Origin: Archivesica marissinica
Lineage: Eukaryota > Mollusca > Bivalvia > Venerida > Vesicomyidae
Length of the DNA stretch: 64,000 nucleotides
Reading direction: 5' to 3'
Assembly: GCA_014843695.1 (NCBI GenBank)
Contig: CM026395.1
Coordinates: 48,900,557 to 48,964,556 of the forward strand
The notes below the pieces were generated by a model, which saw only the letters and a program-made list of their open reading frames with translations, was not told the origin of the DNA and made no database searches. Made by a program: the position numbers and the translations under genes. This document shows positions 19,258 through 31,289 of the stretch, in pieces. Each line of letters starts with the position of its first letter. Position 1 is the first letter of the stretch.

Positions 19258-22026
19258 GTAGTGGGGCGACCATCCCCTACCCAGCGGGTCCTCAGGTGGC
19301 GGATAGGGGAAACGGCCCTCAGATATGGGGGTTAGCTGTGAATCAAATAAGCAGTCCCGGACTATATGGCGGTGTACCTACCAGGACGGGGCAGGATAGC
19401 ACATGGCAAAGCTACTCCTATTAAATACTCCACGTGTCCCACAACGGGTGCATCGGGCGAATATATGGACCGCCTTAAAAGTCCTAGCCTAAGGATGAGG
19501 TAACCCCAACAGAAACCTCGAATGCTGAAGCCGGAAGTACTGGGCCGCACGGCGCATTCTAATAAACCACGGTACTACGCAACATGAATCACAATGACAG
19601 AAAGAGTAAACCGAGATGGTGCTGGACCTGTGAAGATCCGCCAGGCAGGTACAGTGCCGGGTTCCATACCTCGAAGGAACCCATCCTTAGCTACTGGAGG
19701 TCACCATAAGCCGCCCTGTGGAGCCAGGGGACGGCGAAGGATAGCTACTGGCCGAAACGTGAAGCAGAAACCTCTTGTGCTCATGCAGTGGAATGCTGAA
19801 GGAGTCTTTAACAAAAAGACTGAACTTGAGCAAGTACTACAGGACAAAGAGGTAAGTGTTTGCTGCATACAGGAAACACACCTGAACAAAGACAAGACGT
19901 TCAAAGTACGAGGCTACCAGTGCCTCCGATCAGACCGACAAGACAGACACAAGGGTGGTGTGCTCACTCTAGTCCGGAACAACATCAATGCGAGCGAAGT
20001 GAAAACCTACCTTGAAGGAGCGGAATACCAGGAGTTCAAGATCAAGACCAAATCAACTGAGTTGAACCTCGTCAACTACTACTGCCCAAATGACAAAGCC
20101 CTTGCCCTTGACACAATTGGAGTTTCAAACAGTCGATACATGGTTGTTGGTGACTTCAATAGTCATTCCCAGAGTTGGGGATATGCACAGTCTGATAGGT
20201 GTGGGGATGAAGTGGAGGACTGGCAGGATGAGCACAACTTGATTCTCGTCAACCAGCCCTATGATGTACCAACCTTCTACTCTAGGCGATGGCACACTAC
20301 TACCTCTCCAGATCTAGCATTATGCACAGAGGACATCCAGAAAGGTACGGTTAGAGAAGTTGGCGATCAACTTGGTGGAAGTGACCACAAACCAGTGTTC
20401 CTCACACTCAGCAGTGAAGTGATACAGACAGACCATCCCTACCCTAGATGGAACTACAAGAAAGCCAAGTGGAGTCTCTTTGCTATTCGGTCGAATTCTC
20501 TTACTCGAGGCATACAGGTACAAGGAAGAGATGTTAACAACGTGGTGAAAGAGTTCAACAGCTGCATACTCAAAGCTGCCCATGAAACCATCCCTAGAGG
20601 TGCGAGAAGAGAATACAAGCCCTACTGGACCAATCAGGTGCAGACCCTCCAAGATGAACTCACTGAAGCAAGGAACAGGGCAGAAGAACAGCCATCACAA
20701 GAAAACCATGAACAACTTCAGAACGCAAAGGCACAGTTTCAAAAATCTAAACTGGAAGCTACACGACGAAGTTGGAGGGAGAAAACTGCTGCCCTGAACC
20801 TTGAAAAGGACGGGAGGAAGTTGTGGAGGCTCACGAAACAGCTAAATGATGAAGAAAATAACAGACAGAAAATCACGTTGGATGAGGATGGGAAACTGTT
20901 GACCGGCAAAGAGACTGCAGACTGTCTCGCCAAAGCCTACCAGAAAGAGGGCAACATCAAAGTCACACGCCAACAGCAAAGAGAGGCACGGAAAGAACAG
21001 AAGGATAGAAGTAAAAGGCATACGGAACAAGACTCCATGAAACTTACACTTACATACCAGGAACTGTACACAGCGCTCAGACAACTGAAAAAGAGGAAGT
21101 CACCTGGACCAGATGGAATCTCCAATGAGATGCCAACTCATATTGGATGCTCAGCCATGTTGAAACTTCTTGACATCTTCAATCTTAGCTGGAAAGAAGG
21201 CATAGTTCCGCAGATCTGGAAGGAAGCCAATGTTATCCCAATCTACAAGAACGGCAAGGATAGAAAGAAAGCTTCCAGCTATCGCCCTATTAGTCTCACT
21301 AGCTGTGTGGTCAAGACAATGGAGAGGATAGTTAACAAGAGACTCATGTGGTACCTTGAGACAGAAAACCTCCTATCCAAGGACCAAGCAGGATTCCGAC
21401 AGTTCAGATGCACAGAGGACCAGGCAACATACCTCGCTCAGGAAGTTGAGGATGCATTCCAAGGCCAGAAGGTAGTTTTTGCAACCTGGATAGACCTCCA
21501 GAAGGCTTTTGACAAAGTCTGGACTGATTGGCTGCTGGTCAAGATGCAACGATGCGGAATTGCCGACAAGATGCTCCGATGGACCAAATCCTTCCTACAC
21601 AATCGCAGAGCCAGAGTACTTGTTGACAACCAGAAGAGCAAGAAATTCCTCATCCGACACGGTGTTCCTCAAGGAGGAGTGATCTCGCCTACGCTGTTCC
21701 TCATCTTCATCGATGACTTGCTTGCAGAGCTCCCAAAATGTATCAAAGCAGCACTCTATGCTGACGACTTGGTCATATTGTGTGTTGAAGAACATGCAAC
21801 GACTGCCACATACAGAATGCAGATGGCCGCAGACAAGCTCACAGCATGGGCAGCAGACTGGTGCATCTCTATTAATAAGGAGAAGTCGTCAACCACACTC
21901 TTCACACTTTCCACCAAACAGAAAGCTGGAACCATCAAAGTCGGTGGAACTGCCTTGAAAACGGACAACGAGCCAACATACTTGGGGGTGACATTTGACA
22001 GACGGCAGACATGGAAGCCACATTGC
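19258..22026 (+). mobile_element. Non-LTR retrotransposon, 3'-truncated
   Basis: A GC-rich untranslated leader (from about AGTGGGGCGACCATCCCCTA) precedes an endonuclease-reverse transcriptase frame. The coding match stops abruptly at about 22026, directly after YLGVTFDRRQTWKPH. No thumb end, RNase H or 3' untranslated region follows. The 5' side abuts the decayed gene at 17160-19245, so the element probably inserted there. Loss of the 3' end rather than the 5' end is not the usual LINE pattern and implies a later deletion or template switch. Confidence 0.75.
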
Positions 22027-22074
22027 GTGCGTGGGTGTGAGCAGAGTGAAGATCCATGTATGAACATTTTGTAA
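19594..22074 (+). pseudogene. Endonuclease-reverse transcriptase of a Jockey/I-group-like LINE (C-terminus lost)
   Basis: An 826-codon frame. An AP-like endonuclease (about residues 60-275) shows QWNAEG, CIQETHL, VVGDFNSHSQSWG and the closing GSDHKPV. After a basic coiled linker comes the reverse transcriptase (about 490-780) with SPGPDG, SYRPISLTSCVVKTMERI, WIDLQKAFDKVW (first Asp), HGVPQGGVISPTLFLIFIDD and the catalytic ALYADDLVIL. The last 16 residues (CVRGCEQSEDPCMNIL) look foreign to the family and end at a chance stop. All catalytic motifs survive, but the missing C-terminal part probably leaves it unable to move. Clade placement is tentative. Confidence 0.85.
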
Positions 22075-23190
22075 TGGCCGACTGCATATAACAGCACATA
22101 TAAGGTACACGTAGTATGCTTTAGAGTTGCCATACATTTAAATGTGTTGAATAATACATTAGAGTAACCTACTAGTAAAGGATAGCAAGAAATGTGAACG
22201 TTCGGCATGTAAGTTCTACAGAGAACGGTAATACAGATTTAACTATATATTGACCATTTTTATCGCTAATATCAGTGCTAACCTTGACCTTAAACCATAT
22301 GAGGGGCAACATGTTTATGTCTATATGCTGTATAGTATTGATTACAGTAAATTAGACGTATTGCAAGTAATTATGCACACAAATACAAATATATATTAGG
22401 TTACAGTAATTATTTTTGTGGTTATTAAGCATTTTAATGGTCGCCATTTTGAATTGACCTTTTCAAGGTCAATGACACATATTTCAGCTTGGTAAACACC
22501 TGCATCGCATTCAGCATACCTAAATTATGTTATATATGACATCCAATTGCTTGTACTACAATTTGCCCATAGCATGCACAATTTTGAAAATATGGTCTAG
22601 TCTATATTATTATAATAGCCTACAACAAAACCACTAAAGAATCTTCTAGATATGTTGAAGCCAAACATTATAATATATAAATTAAACATTCTATGTTAAT
22701 CTTAACGAGGTAACCATACAAACGGGTTGCTTTCTCCTCAAATACTACATGTATGTACATATTATTTATACTTGACAATGCTTATTCAAAGAAATACATA
22801 TTGTTTAAACTTTAAAGAAAAACACTTTTAAGGTTAAATCTTTGGTACAATATTCGTATTATTTTTATACTAAGATTTCAAACGCCGGTGATTTGACTAA
22901 GACACCGCTACAAGTAGACAAAGACAATAAAGATTAACAAAGATATCTAGTGTGTCTAGTAGATATTCAACAACAGGTGATAATATCTACACACTATCAA
23001 ATATCCACCAGAACATGCAAACAAGTAGGACGCATAATTATAGTATTGAATTATATTATGTAATTGTTTGAAGTCATATTCCTGTTCAAATCAATGGCAA
23101 CTGATTATATAGATTAGCCCCACGTAACTCTGGGGGAAATAAATTGAAAAATGCTTTAAAAGCTTCGGTTGAACTGTAAAATATGACAGA
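22075..23190. other. Non-coding AT-rich spacer
   Basis: No supportable gene, RNA or recognised element in this 1.1 kb. The sequence is A+T-rich with several short palindromes. It does not continue the gene interrupted at 19245 in any way I can see. Confidence 0.55.
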
Positions 23191-23194
23191 CCCT

Positions 23195-23335
23195 TGGGGG
23201 TCCGGACAAGTGGTTTTGGTTTCAAAACCAAATGTTTTTCATTGTTTTTTAAGAACATTCTGATAAACCATATCCAAGCATATTTTAAAATGGCACCCCG
23301 TCACTATCCGAGTAATTATGGTACATACGTGCGGG
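23195..23335 (+). mobile_element. Family F element, left half only
   Basis: Matches the left side of the copy at 24266: GGTCCGGACAAGTGGTTTTG, a B-box-like GGTTTCAAAACC, TTAAGAACATTCTGATAAACC, ATCCAAGCATATTTTAAAA and CCGTCACTATC. It ends where the 63-bp array begins. Confidence 0.65.
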
Positions 23336-23888
23336 TCATTCTACGCGTACAATGACCAGGGGTACTGCGGCGTATGACGAGGCCCAGGGAAGTGCGGGTC
23401 ATTCTACGCGTACAATGACCAGGGGTACTGCGGCGTATGACGAGGCCCAGGGAAGTGCGGGTCATTCTACGCGTACAATGACCAGGGGTACTGCGGCGTA
23501 TGACGAGGCCCAGGGAAGTGCGGGTCATTCTACGTGTACAATGACCAGGGGTACTGCGGCGTGTGATGAGGCCCAGGGAAGTGCGGGCGGGTCATTCTAC
23601 GCGTACAATGACCAGGGGTACTGCGGCGTATGACGAGGCCCAGGGAAGTGCGGGTCATTCTACGCGTACAATGACCAGGGGTACTGCGGCGTATGACGAG
23701 GCCCAGGGAAGTGCGGGTCATTCTACGCGTACAATGACCAGGGGTACTGCGGCGTGTGATGAGGCCCAGGGAAGTGCGGGCGGGTCATTCTACGCGTACA
23801 ATGACCAGGGGTACTGCGGCGTGTAATGAGGCCCAGGGAAGTGCGGGTCATTCTACGCCAAGGGTACTGCGGCGTATAACGAGGCCGT
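23333..23888. repeat. 63-bp minisatellite, ~9 copies
   Basis: Units AATGACCAGGGGTACTGCGG, CGTATGACGAGGCCCAGGGA and AGTGCGGGTCATTCTACGCGTAC recur every 63 bp (21 codons), so frames stay open on both strands. It is GC-rich against an AT-rich background and contains the palindrome TACGCGTA. Two copies carry a 4-bp GGGC insertion, which breaks any long frame. Non-coding in my view. Confidence 0.93.
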
Positions 23889-24265
23889 GCATTGAGTTGA
23901 CTATTGTACGATTTGGCCGTACATACGTGTACACATGTATACATACTATACAATCGGCTGCGTATGTTTCAAATGACGTCACCATTTCTGTAAAGGTTAT
24001 TATGATGTAATTGTATTTGTTTTAAAACCAGTATTACCAAAGTGTTATATATTATTATTGTTTCTGTAAAACATATCCAACATTTATAGCATTTTAATGT
24101 ACTTGAAGATCTTGAATTCTAACTTTGCTGGTCTGTTTTCCTTTGTTCCTCTCCATATAACAGCATTTCTCCGTAACACATCAAATTGCAAAGAAGTTAA
24201 TGTGCGTACATATTTTTTTAGAATGTCATATTATAATTGATTGCATAGAAAACCACAGATGTTTT
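23889..24265. other. Non-coding spacer
   Basis: A+T-rich, no gene or recognised element. Confidence 0.5.
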
Positions 24266-24495
24266 GAGTCTGGACAAGAGATTTCGGGTTCAAAACCAAA
24301 TTATTTAATTTTTTATTTCTGTTATGAACACTTTGATAAGCCATAGGCTTGACACTATGCACATACAAAAGTTAGGCTACATCCAAGCATGTTTAAAAAT
24401 GACATCCCGTCACTATCAGGTTAATTAGGGTCCATCAACGTGCTATTAAAAAAGGTTTTGAACCCGAAACCACAGACTAGACCCCAAGCGTCTGT
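24266..24495 (+). mobile_element. Family F inverted-repeat element, most complete copy
   Basis: The left arm GAGTCTGGACAAGAGATTTC-GGGTTCAAAACC carries a B-box match (GGTTCAAAACC). The right arm, read on the minus strand, is GACGCTTGGGGTCT..GGTTTC-GGGTTCAAAACC and carries the same box in the opposite direction. Between them lie GAACACTTTGATAAGCCATA and CATCCAAGCATGTTTAAAAA, shared with the other copies. Confidence 0.65.
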
Positions 24496-24765
24496 GTAGA
24501 AAACGGGGCAGTAGCATACATTGAAATGTTGTCTTTTTAACGGGCATACAACTTTTTTTTAATGAATGAACTATCCGAAACTACGTATCCTTATCAGTAT
24601 GGGGGGGACTTTTAAAATTCACACCGTCTTTCAATTATTCTGGGGTTAGTCGGACGTTCAAAATAGGTGGTGATTTTAATGAATACAAGGGAGATGTTTG
24701 TATGGCATAGTGTCTTCTATATATCCTACATGCAAAATAAGTTCTCCCTATAAGCTCATGCTAGG
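24496..24765. other. Short spacer before the 26-bp array
   Basis: Non-coding; contains a G7 run at 24601 and no recognised element. Confidence 0.4.
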
Positions 24766-25172
24766 GAGATATTAAGAAAGCTTACACTATGGACTTAATA
24801 AGGGAGCTCACACTATGGAGATATTTGAGGAGCTTATGCTAGGGAGGTATTTAGAGAGCATACGCTAGGGAGGTATTTAGAGAGCATACGCTAGGGAGGT
24901 ATTTAGAGAGCATACGCTATGGGGTATTTAGAGAGCATACGCTAGGGAGGTAAATAGAGAGCATACGCTAGGGAGGTACTTAGAGAGCATACGCTAGGGA
25001 GGTACTTAGAGAGAATACGCTAGGGAGGTACTTAGATAACATACACTAGGGAGGTATTTAGAGAGCATACACTAGGGAGCTATTTAGAGAGCATACGCTA
25101 GGGAGGTATTTAGAGAGCATCTAGGGAGGTATTTAGAGAGCATACGCTAGGGAGGTATTTATAGAGATATGA
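24766..25172. repeat. 26-bp minisatellite, ~13 copies
   Basis: Units CTAGGGAGGTATTTAGAGAG-CATACG repeat every 26 bp. Copies before 24840 are degenerate (ATGCTAGGGAGATATT, CACTATGGAG), showing decay at the left edge. Confidence 0.9.
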
Positions 25173-25284
25173 GGCAGCTCAGGGAGAATATTTCTTCTAG
25201 CTCCAGTTATGCTGACCTTTTCTTCACAAACAAACGTCTTCATAGTTGATGCAAGGAAACACGGCACATGATTGGAACATTTAT

Positions 25285-28045
25285 AGACTGTAATCCACCG
25301 TCCGTTATGTTAATTGAATCCACCGTCCGTTATGTTAATTGAATCCACCGTCCGTTATGTTAATTGAATCCACACCACACCCATTATGTTAATGGAATCC
25401 ACCGGTCGTTATGTTAATGGAATCCACCGACCGTTATGTTAATGGAATCCTCCATCAGTTATGTTAATGGAATCCTCCGCCCGTTATGTTAATGGAATCC
25501 ATCGCCAGTTATGTTAATGGGACCCATCACCAGTTATGTTAATGGAATCCACCGTCAGTTATGTTAATGTAATCCACCGTCAGTTATGTTAATGGAATCC
25601 ATCGTCAGTTATGTTAATGGAACCCACCGGCAGTTATGTTAATGGAATCCATCGTCAGTTATGTTAATGTAATCCACCGTCAGTTATGTTAATGGAACCC
25701 ACCGGCAGTTATGTTAATGTAATCCACCGCCCGTTATGTTAATGGAATCCACCGTCCGTTATGCTAATGGAATCCACCGTCCGTTATGTTAATATAATCC
25801 ACATTCATTTATGTTAATGGAATCCACCGTCCGTTATGTTAATGGAATTCACCGTCAGTTATGTTAATGGAATCCATCGTCAGTTATGTTAATGGAATCC
25901 ATCGCCAGTTATGTTAATGGAACCCATCGTCCGTTATGTTAATGGAATCCACCGTCAGTTATGTTAATGGAATTCACCGTCAGTTATGTTAATGGAATCC
26001 ATCGTCCGTTATGTTAATGGAATCCATCGTCAGTTATGTTAATGGAACCCACCGTCCGTTATGTTAATGGAATCCACCGTCAGTTATGTTAATGGAATCC
26101 ACCGGCAGTTATGTTAATGGAATCCACCGTCAGTTATGTTAATGTAATCCACCGTCAGTTATGTTAATGGAATCCACCGTCCGTTATGTTAATGTAATCC
26201 ACCGTCAGTTATGTTAATGGAACCCACCGTCCGTTATGTTAATGGAATCCACCGTCAGTTATGTTAATGTAATCCACCGTCAGTTATGTTAATGGAATCC
26301 ACCGGCAGTTATGTTAATGGAATCCACCGTCAGTTATGTTAATGTAATCCACTGTCAGTTATGTTAATGGAATCCACCGGCAGTTATGTTAATGGAACCC
26401 ACCGTCCGTTATGTTAATGTAATCCACCGTCAGTTATGTTAATGGAACCCACCGTCCGTTATGTTAATGTAATCCACCGTCAGTTATGTTAATGGAATCC
26501 ACCGTCCGTTATGTTAATGTAATCCACCGTCAGTTATGTTAATGGAATCCACCGTCAGTTATGTTAATGGAATCCACCGTCCGTTATGTTAATGTAATCC
26601 ACCGTCAGTTATGTTAATGGAATCCATCGTCAGTTATGTTAATGGAACCCACCGTCCGTTATGTTAATGGAATACACCGCCCGTTATGTTAATGGAATCC
26701 ATCGTCCGTTATGATAATGGAATCCACAGTCCGTTATGTTAATGGAATCCACCGTCCGTTATGTTAATGTAATCCACATGCATTTATGTTAATGGAATCC
26801 ACCGTCCGTTATGTTAATGGAATTCACCGTCAGTTATGTTAATGGAATCCATCGTCATTTATGTTAATGGAAGCCATCGTCAGTTATGTTAATGGAACCC
26901 ACCGTCCGTTATGTTAATGGAATATATTGTCAGTTATGTTAATGGAATACACCGTCCGCTATGTTAATGGAATCCACCGCCGTTATGTTAATGGAATCCA
27001 CCGTCTGTTATGTTAATGGAATCCACCGGCCGTTATGTTAATGGAATCCACCATCCGTTATGTTAATGGAATCCATTGTCAGTTATGTTAATGGAATACA
27101 CCGTCCGTTATGTTAATGGAATCCATCGTCAGTTATGTCAATGGAATCCACCGTCAGTTGTGCTAATGGGGGACCCATCGCCAGTTATGTTAATGGAATC
27201 CACCGTCCGTTATGTTAATGGAATCCATCGGTAGTTATGTTAATGGAATCCACCGTCAGTTGTGTTAATGGAATCCACCGTCAGTTATGTTAATGTAATC
27301 CATCGTCAGTTATGTTAATGGAACCCACCGTCCGTTATGTTAATGGGGGACCCATCGCCAGTTATGTTAATGGAATCCATTGTCAGTTATGTTAATGGAA
27401 TACACCGTCCATTATGTTAATGTAATCCACCGTCAGTTATGTTAATGGAATCCACCGTCAGTTGTGCTAATGGGACCCATCGCCAGTTATGTTAATGGAA
27501 TCCACCGTCCGTTATGTTAATGGAATACAGCGTCAGTTATGTTAATGGATTCCACCGTCAGTTGTGTTAATGGAATCCACCGTCAGTTATGTTAATGGGA
27601 CCCACCGGCCGTTATGTTAATGTAATCCATCGTCAGTTATGTTAATGGAATCCACCCGCTGTTATGTTAATGGAATCCATCGTCAGTTATGTTAATGGAA
27701 CCCATCGACAGTTATGCTAATGAAATCCATCGTCAGTTATGTTAATGGAATCCATCGTCAGTTATGTTAATGGAATCCCCCGCCAGTTATGTTAATGGAA
27801 TCCACCGTCAGTTGTGTTAATGGGACCCATCGCCAGTTATGTTAATGGATCCACCGTCAGTTATGTTAATGGAATCCATCGTCAGTTGTTAATGGAACCC
27901 ACCGTCGGTTATGTTAATGGAATCCACCGTCAGTTATGTTAATGGAACCCACCGTCGGTTATGTTAATGGAATCCACCGTCAGTTATGTTAATGGAACCC
28001 ACCGTCGGTTATGTTAATGGAATCCACCGTCAGTTATGCTAATGG
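25285..28045. repeat. 25-bp satellite array, ~110 copies
   Basis: Units AATCCACCGTCAGTTATGTT-AATGG repeat every 25 bp for 2.7 kb. The most variable positions are CCGT/TCGT/CGGC and CAGTT/CCGTT; GTTATGTTAATG is almost invariant. Larger blocks recur (for example the 175-bp stretches near 25800 and 26750), evidence of segmental duplication. A few units carry a GGGGGACCC insertion (27168, 27344). No coding potential. Confidence 0.97.
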
Positions 28046-28107
28046 GTTTTCATTGTTCACTCTATCTACTTTCTAAGTACAGACAAGTTGTTGGCATATG
28101 ATGCTAG

Positions 28108-28252
28108 TTCTTTGGTACATGTACATTCGTTGGTACACGTACATTCGTTGGTACATGTACATTCGTTGGTACACGTACATTCGTTGGTACGTGTACATTC
28201 GTTGGTACATGTACATTCGTTGGTACATGTACATTCGTTGGTACATGTACAT
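28108..28252. repeat. 18-bp minisatellite, ~8 copies
   Basis: GTACATTCGTTGGTACATG-type units repeat every 18 bp; each contains a GTACATGTAC or GTACACGTAC palindrome or near-palindrome. The array runs without a gap into the head of a SINE (CGCTGGACTGGTAATC). Confidence 0.9.
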
Positions 28253-28513
28253 TCGCTGGACTGGTAATCAAGTGATCGCAGGTTCGATCCCCCGTCTGAA
28301 CGTAATAAAGCTAACAGTCTTTCAGATGGGACTTTAAACCAAGGTCTCGTGTCGGTGCTTTACACCGTGCACGTAAAAGAACCAGGGGATACTCTGGAAT
28401 GTCTGTAGCATTGCATTATCCTCCAAAAAATCTAAAATGAATAATCTCGTCAGGAGGCGTCGCTCACATGGGCAACCGGTAGCGACGATAAATAAACGTA
28501 AAACACACACAAG
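28253..28513 (+). mobile_element. SINE family A
   Basis: B box GGTTCGATCCC (near 28281), CTTTCAGATGGGACTTTAAA, GGTGCTTTACACCGTGCACG, and the tail with CGTCGCTCACATGGGCAACC, AGCGACG and AAATAAACG-TAAAACACACAC. The first bases of the head merge with the 18-bp array. Confidence 0.85.
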
Positions 28514-29060
28514 GTTTAGTGATTGATATAAAATAGTGTTAACAACCCACCTTTCTACTACCATGATCGAGGTATCTCCTTTCTTAAATATTCCAACAAC
28601 TGTTTCTTTATCTCCAAAACGCACACTAATGTTCACTACACTGTTTTTAATGAAAAGATTATATCATTCCCTACATTTTAGATATATTTCAAACATCCGA
28701 GACAAACTTAATGGTAGTCCATAGTATTGTATTCTGAATGAATTATATTTATTGAGTTTGTTCATTCAGTCCAAGATATAGTATTCTTTAAAATTTGCTC
28801 ATATTAAAAATGTATCAAAACAATGATCTGTAGTACACGTATAGCTTATTTGCGCACCGATTGTTACAACTAACAAAACACTGTATACATAATTATTGTT
28901 AATTGTTAATTATGTTAGCGCAAGTGTTCGCATAAAATTCGAGTAATTCGAAACTAGATTCCTATAGCATTTTGAAAAGAGCTATTCAACTGAATATAAA
29001 GGTAATGTCAATGTTCACGAGGAGTTCATTTCAAGGCAATCAATTGGGAGTATACTGAAC
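28514..29060. other. Non-coding spacer
   Basis: A+T-rich unique-looking DNA. No gene or recognised element. Confidence 0.5.
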
Positions 29061-29062
29061 AC

Positions 29063-29581
29063 TTAAAGCGACATTACATCGCAAAAAGCAAATAAAATGC
29101 ATTTTCACGTATAAATGCATTACTACTGCAAATTCTTCCGAATATATTCGAACACAATTGAATCAATAAACTGTGTTTTTTTGTGGTCGACAATCTTTCA
29201 AAATTGAAAGTACGATTTCATATACGGTCATCCATGCTCCTGAATTGACGTGTGTTTGTCATGCGAGTCAATACTAAACGCGAGATAATGTCGTTTATGG
29301 ATAATTTAACTAAGATTAGCCTACAAATAAGTATGTATAGGCACAAATGTGAGATATAACGGTAAATCTGTACCATAAATCGTGTTATTCAGGATACACG
29401 AGTTGTATTACGGCCCATGGATGTCGACCCAATTTACATTATTTTGTTATGTCAACACACCTCGTATGCGACGTTTGTTTAATAGTTTTGGAGGGAAAAT
29501 ATTAGGGGAATATTTATACCATATAATAGGAAAATACATTATGTAGAAATTTGCGTTTTCACTGAGGTCATGTCGCTTTAA
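29063..29581. mobile_element. TTAA-flanked non-autonomous DNA element (MITE), full copy
   Basis: Bounded by TTAA on both sides (29063-29066 and 29578-29581) with inverted ends AGCGACATTAC and AGCGACATGAC. The internal 510 bp has no coding frame. Its right half, read in reverse, matches 56612-56945 and 58030-58260 over more than 200 bp, for example AAATTTCTAC, AACAAACGT, TGTTGACATAACAA, GTATCCTGAATAA and ATATCTCACATTTGTG. TTAA targeting suggests piggyBac or Kolobok machinery. Confidence 0.7.
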
Positions 29582-29833
29582 GGTAGCAAGCCATACTTAA
29601 CATTATAATAAAATGAAAACAAGTAGCCATTCGTGTGGTTTCTATAATATAATCTATTATTATTAATACAATCGTGAAGATCAGTGATCAGAGCCAAACT
29701 AATGTTTGATCATTATATGTACGTGTGTCTTGTGCAGGCCGTGACACGTCCTGGATACATGTATGTTTTCAAGCAGCGTGTTCGTACGAAATGCCAGTTT
29801 AGATATTTGCTATGTCATAATTTCTACTAGTCT

Positions 29834-30021
29834 ACGAATTCACGATTTCAACTTCACGAATTCACGATTTCAACTTCACGAGTTCACGTTTTCAACTTGA
29901 GTTCACGTTTTCAACTTGACGACAACTTGACGAGTTCACGTTTTCAACTTCAAATTCATGAATCATGAGTGGATATCGTGAAGATTAAATAAAATTAGTA
30001 AAGTTGAAATCGTGAATTCGT
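29834..30021. repeat. Inverted repeat with internal direct repeats
   Basis: A perfect 21-bp arm (ACGAATTCACGATTTCAACT, then T) at 29834-29854 is inverted at 30001-30021. Between the arms are further direct copies of TTCACG(A/T)TTTCAACTT, five to six in all. It may be a foldback element or an old tandem array with one inverted end. Confidence 0.75.
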
Positions 30022-30039
30022 GAATTCGTGAAGTAATAT

Positions 30040-30550
30040 TTAGTAAGAAACCAGATGATACTTTCATGCAGAAAGTGTTTTTAAGTTGGTCCTATGCTAC
30101 CAGGTTTAGACAGAAACAAATTAAGTTATGTTAATTAAGCGATGTTATGATCTAAGACAGACCTTGATGATATCATATGATTTTAGATATACATGTTAAA
30201 GTGTGTGATATGTAGGCATAATGTCCGCTTGCACACATGTACCAATTGCGGGGACCTCACCTGGCCTGTCTGATATGGAAGCCCATATGTTGTGGGATGC
30301 AGATCGAGGTCGCTAGGGTTTCCTGAGACATACACCCGGACAATTTTCAGAACTTAGATGCAATATCCTGCATTATACCGGCTTTTTTCAGGGACATATT
30401 TTGTTGTTAAATTTTGTATCAAAAAGAACATTAATTGTCAGCATTTCTTGGTTAAGTTCGAAATCATAGTTGTGACGTCATTCTGATCGGTGCACGCGTC
30501 ATGAATAAATACTCGCCCGAATTATACCATGCTATTATAGTTTATAAAAA
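30040..30550. other. Non-coding spacer
   Basis: No supportable gene. A slightly GC-richer stretch at 30220-30330 looks like an old interspersed repeat but cannot be assigned. Confidence 0.45.
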
Positions 30551-30551
30551 A

Positions 30552-30775
30552 ATATGTTATCTCGATTGCGAAACAAGTTCGTGCAATCACTATCGAACCC
30601 TCATTCCTGATGGAATCCTACGCCACGAGGGAGAGAGAAGAGGCAACGTGGCATTTTAATGCATTGCCTAAGGGCACACACGTAATGGCTCCAGCGGTGC
30701 TCGAACTCAGGGCCTTTCGCACCAGCAGCTCTGTCACGACTTCCACTACTCTAGTAGTCGGGGCACGCATCAATT
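30552..30775 (-). mobile_element. tRNA-derived SINE, family D
   Basis: Read on the minus strand: a B-box-like GAGTTCGAGCAC (near 30704), ACGTGTGTGCCCTTAGGCAA, TCTCTCTCCCTCGTGGCGTA and the tail AACTTGTTTCGCAATCGAGA. Related copies are at 35095, 35450 and 51135, with a partial plus-strand copy at 36690. The open frames here are by-products. Confidence 0.7.
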
Positions 30776-31007
30776 GTATTGTTATGGATATAATTATATT
30801 AATTACAATGTCCAAATACACACTGCAGATCAGTGCAGCAGTAACGATGACGGCCTACCAGCAAGCTGTCAACCATAAAACACATGAAGTACTAGCTTGC
30901 CACACTGCCTCTCGTTTCTGTCAGTGAGTTCTACATCGTGAGAGCATATGCTAGTGTGTCTTGTCGTCCCTACATGAGTAGGTCAATCATTGTGTGTGTG
31001 CATTTTC

Positions 31008-31285
31008 CGTTTATTTATCGTCGCTACCAGTTGCCCATGTGAGCGACGCCTCCTGAAGAGATTAGTCATTTTAGATTTTTGGAGGATAGTGCAATGATAC
31101 AGACAGATACCCATTCCAGAGTCTCCTCTGGTTCTTTTACTTTCACGGTGTACAGCACCGACACGATACCTCGCTTTAAAATCCCATCTGAAAGACTTAA
31201 TTTTATTAAGATCAGACGGAGGATCGAACCTGTGATCCCTGGGTTACCAGTCCAGCGTGTTACCACTGGACTACATTGTCATTGT
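31008..31285 (-). mobile_element. SINE family A
   Basis: Minus-strand copy. Tail CGTCGCTCACATGGGCAACT, AGCGACG and AAATAAACG at 31010-31045, body in the middle, B box GGTTCGATCCT near 31220, and the A-box-like CCAGTGGTAACACGCTGGAC near 31265. Confidence 0.85.
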
Positions 31286-31289
31286 ACCA

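Noticed and set aside
23316..23953. 21-residue repeat proteins from the 63-bp array
   Set aside because: Frames are open on both strands, broken by the 4-bp insertions, with no promoter or conserved flanks.
30610..30927. A 105-codon frame on the plus strand
   Set aside because: It mostly lies across a reverse-oriented family D SINE, with no other support.
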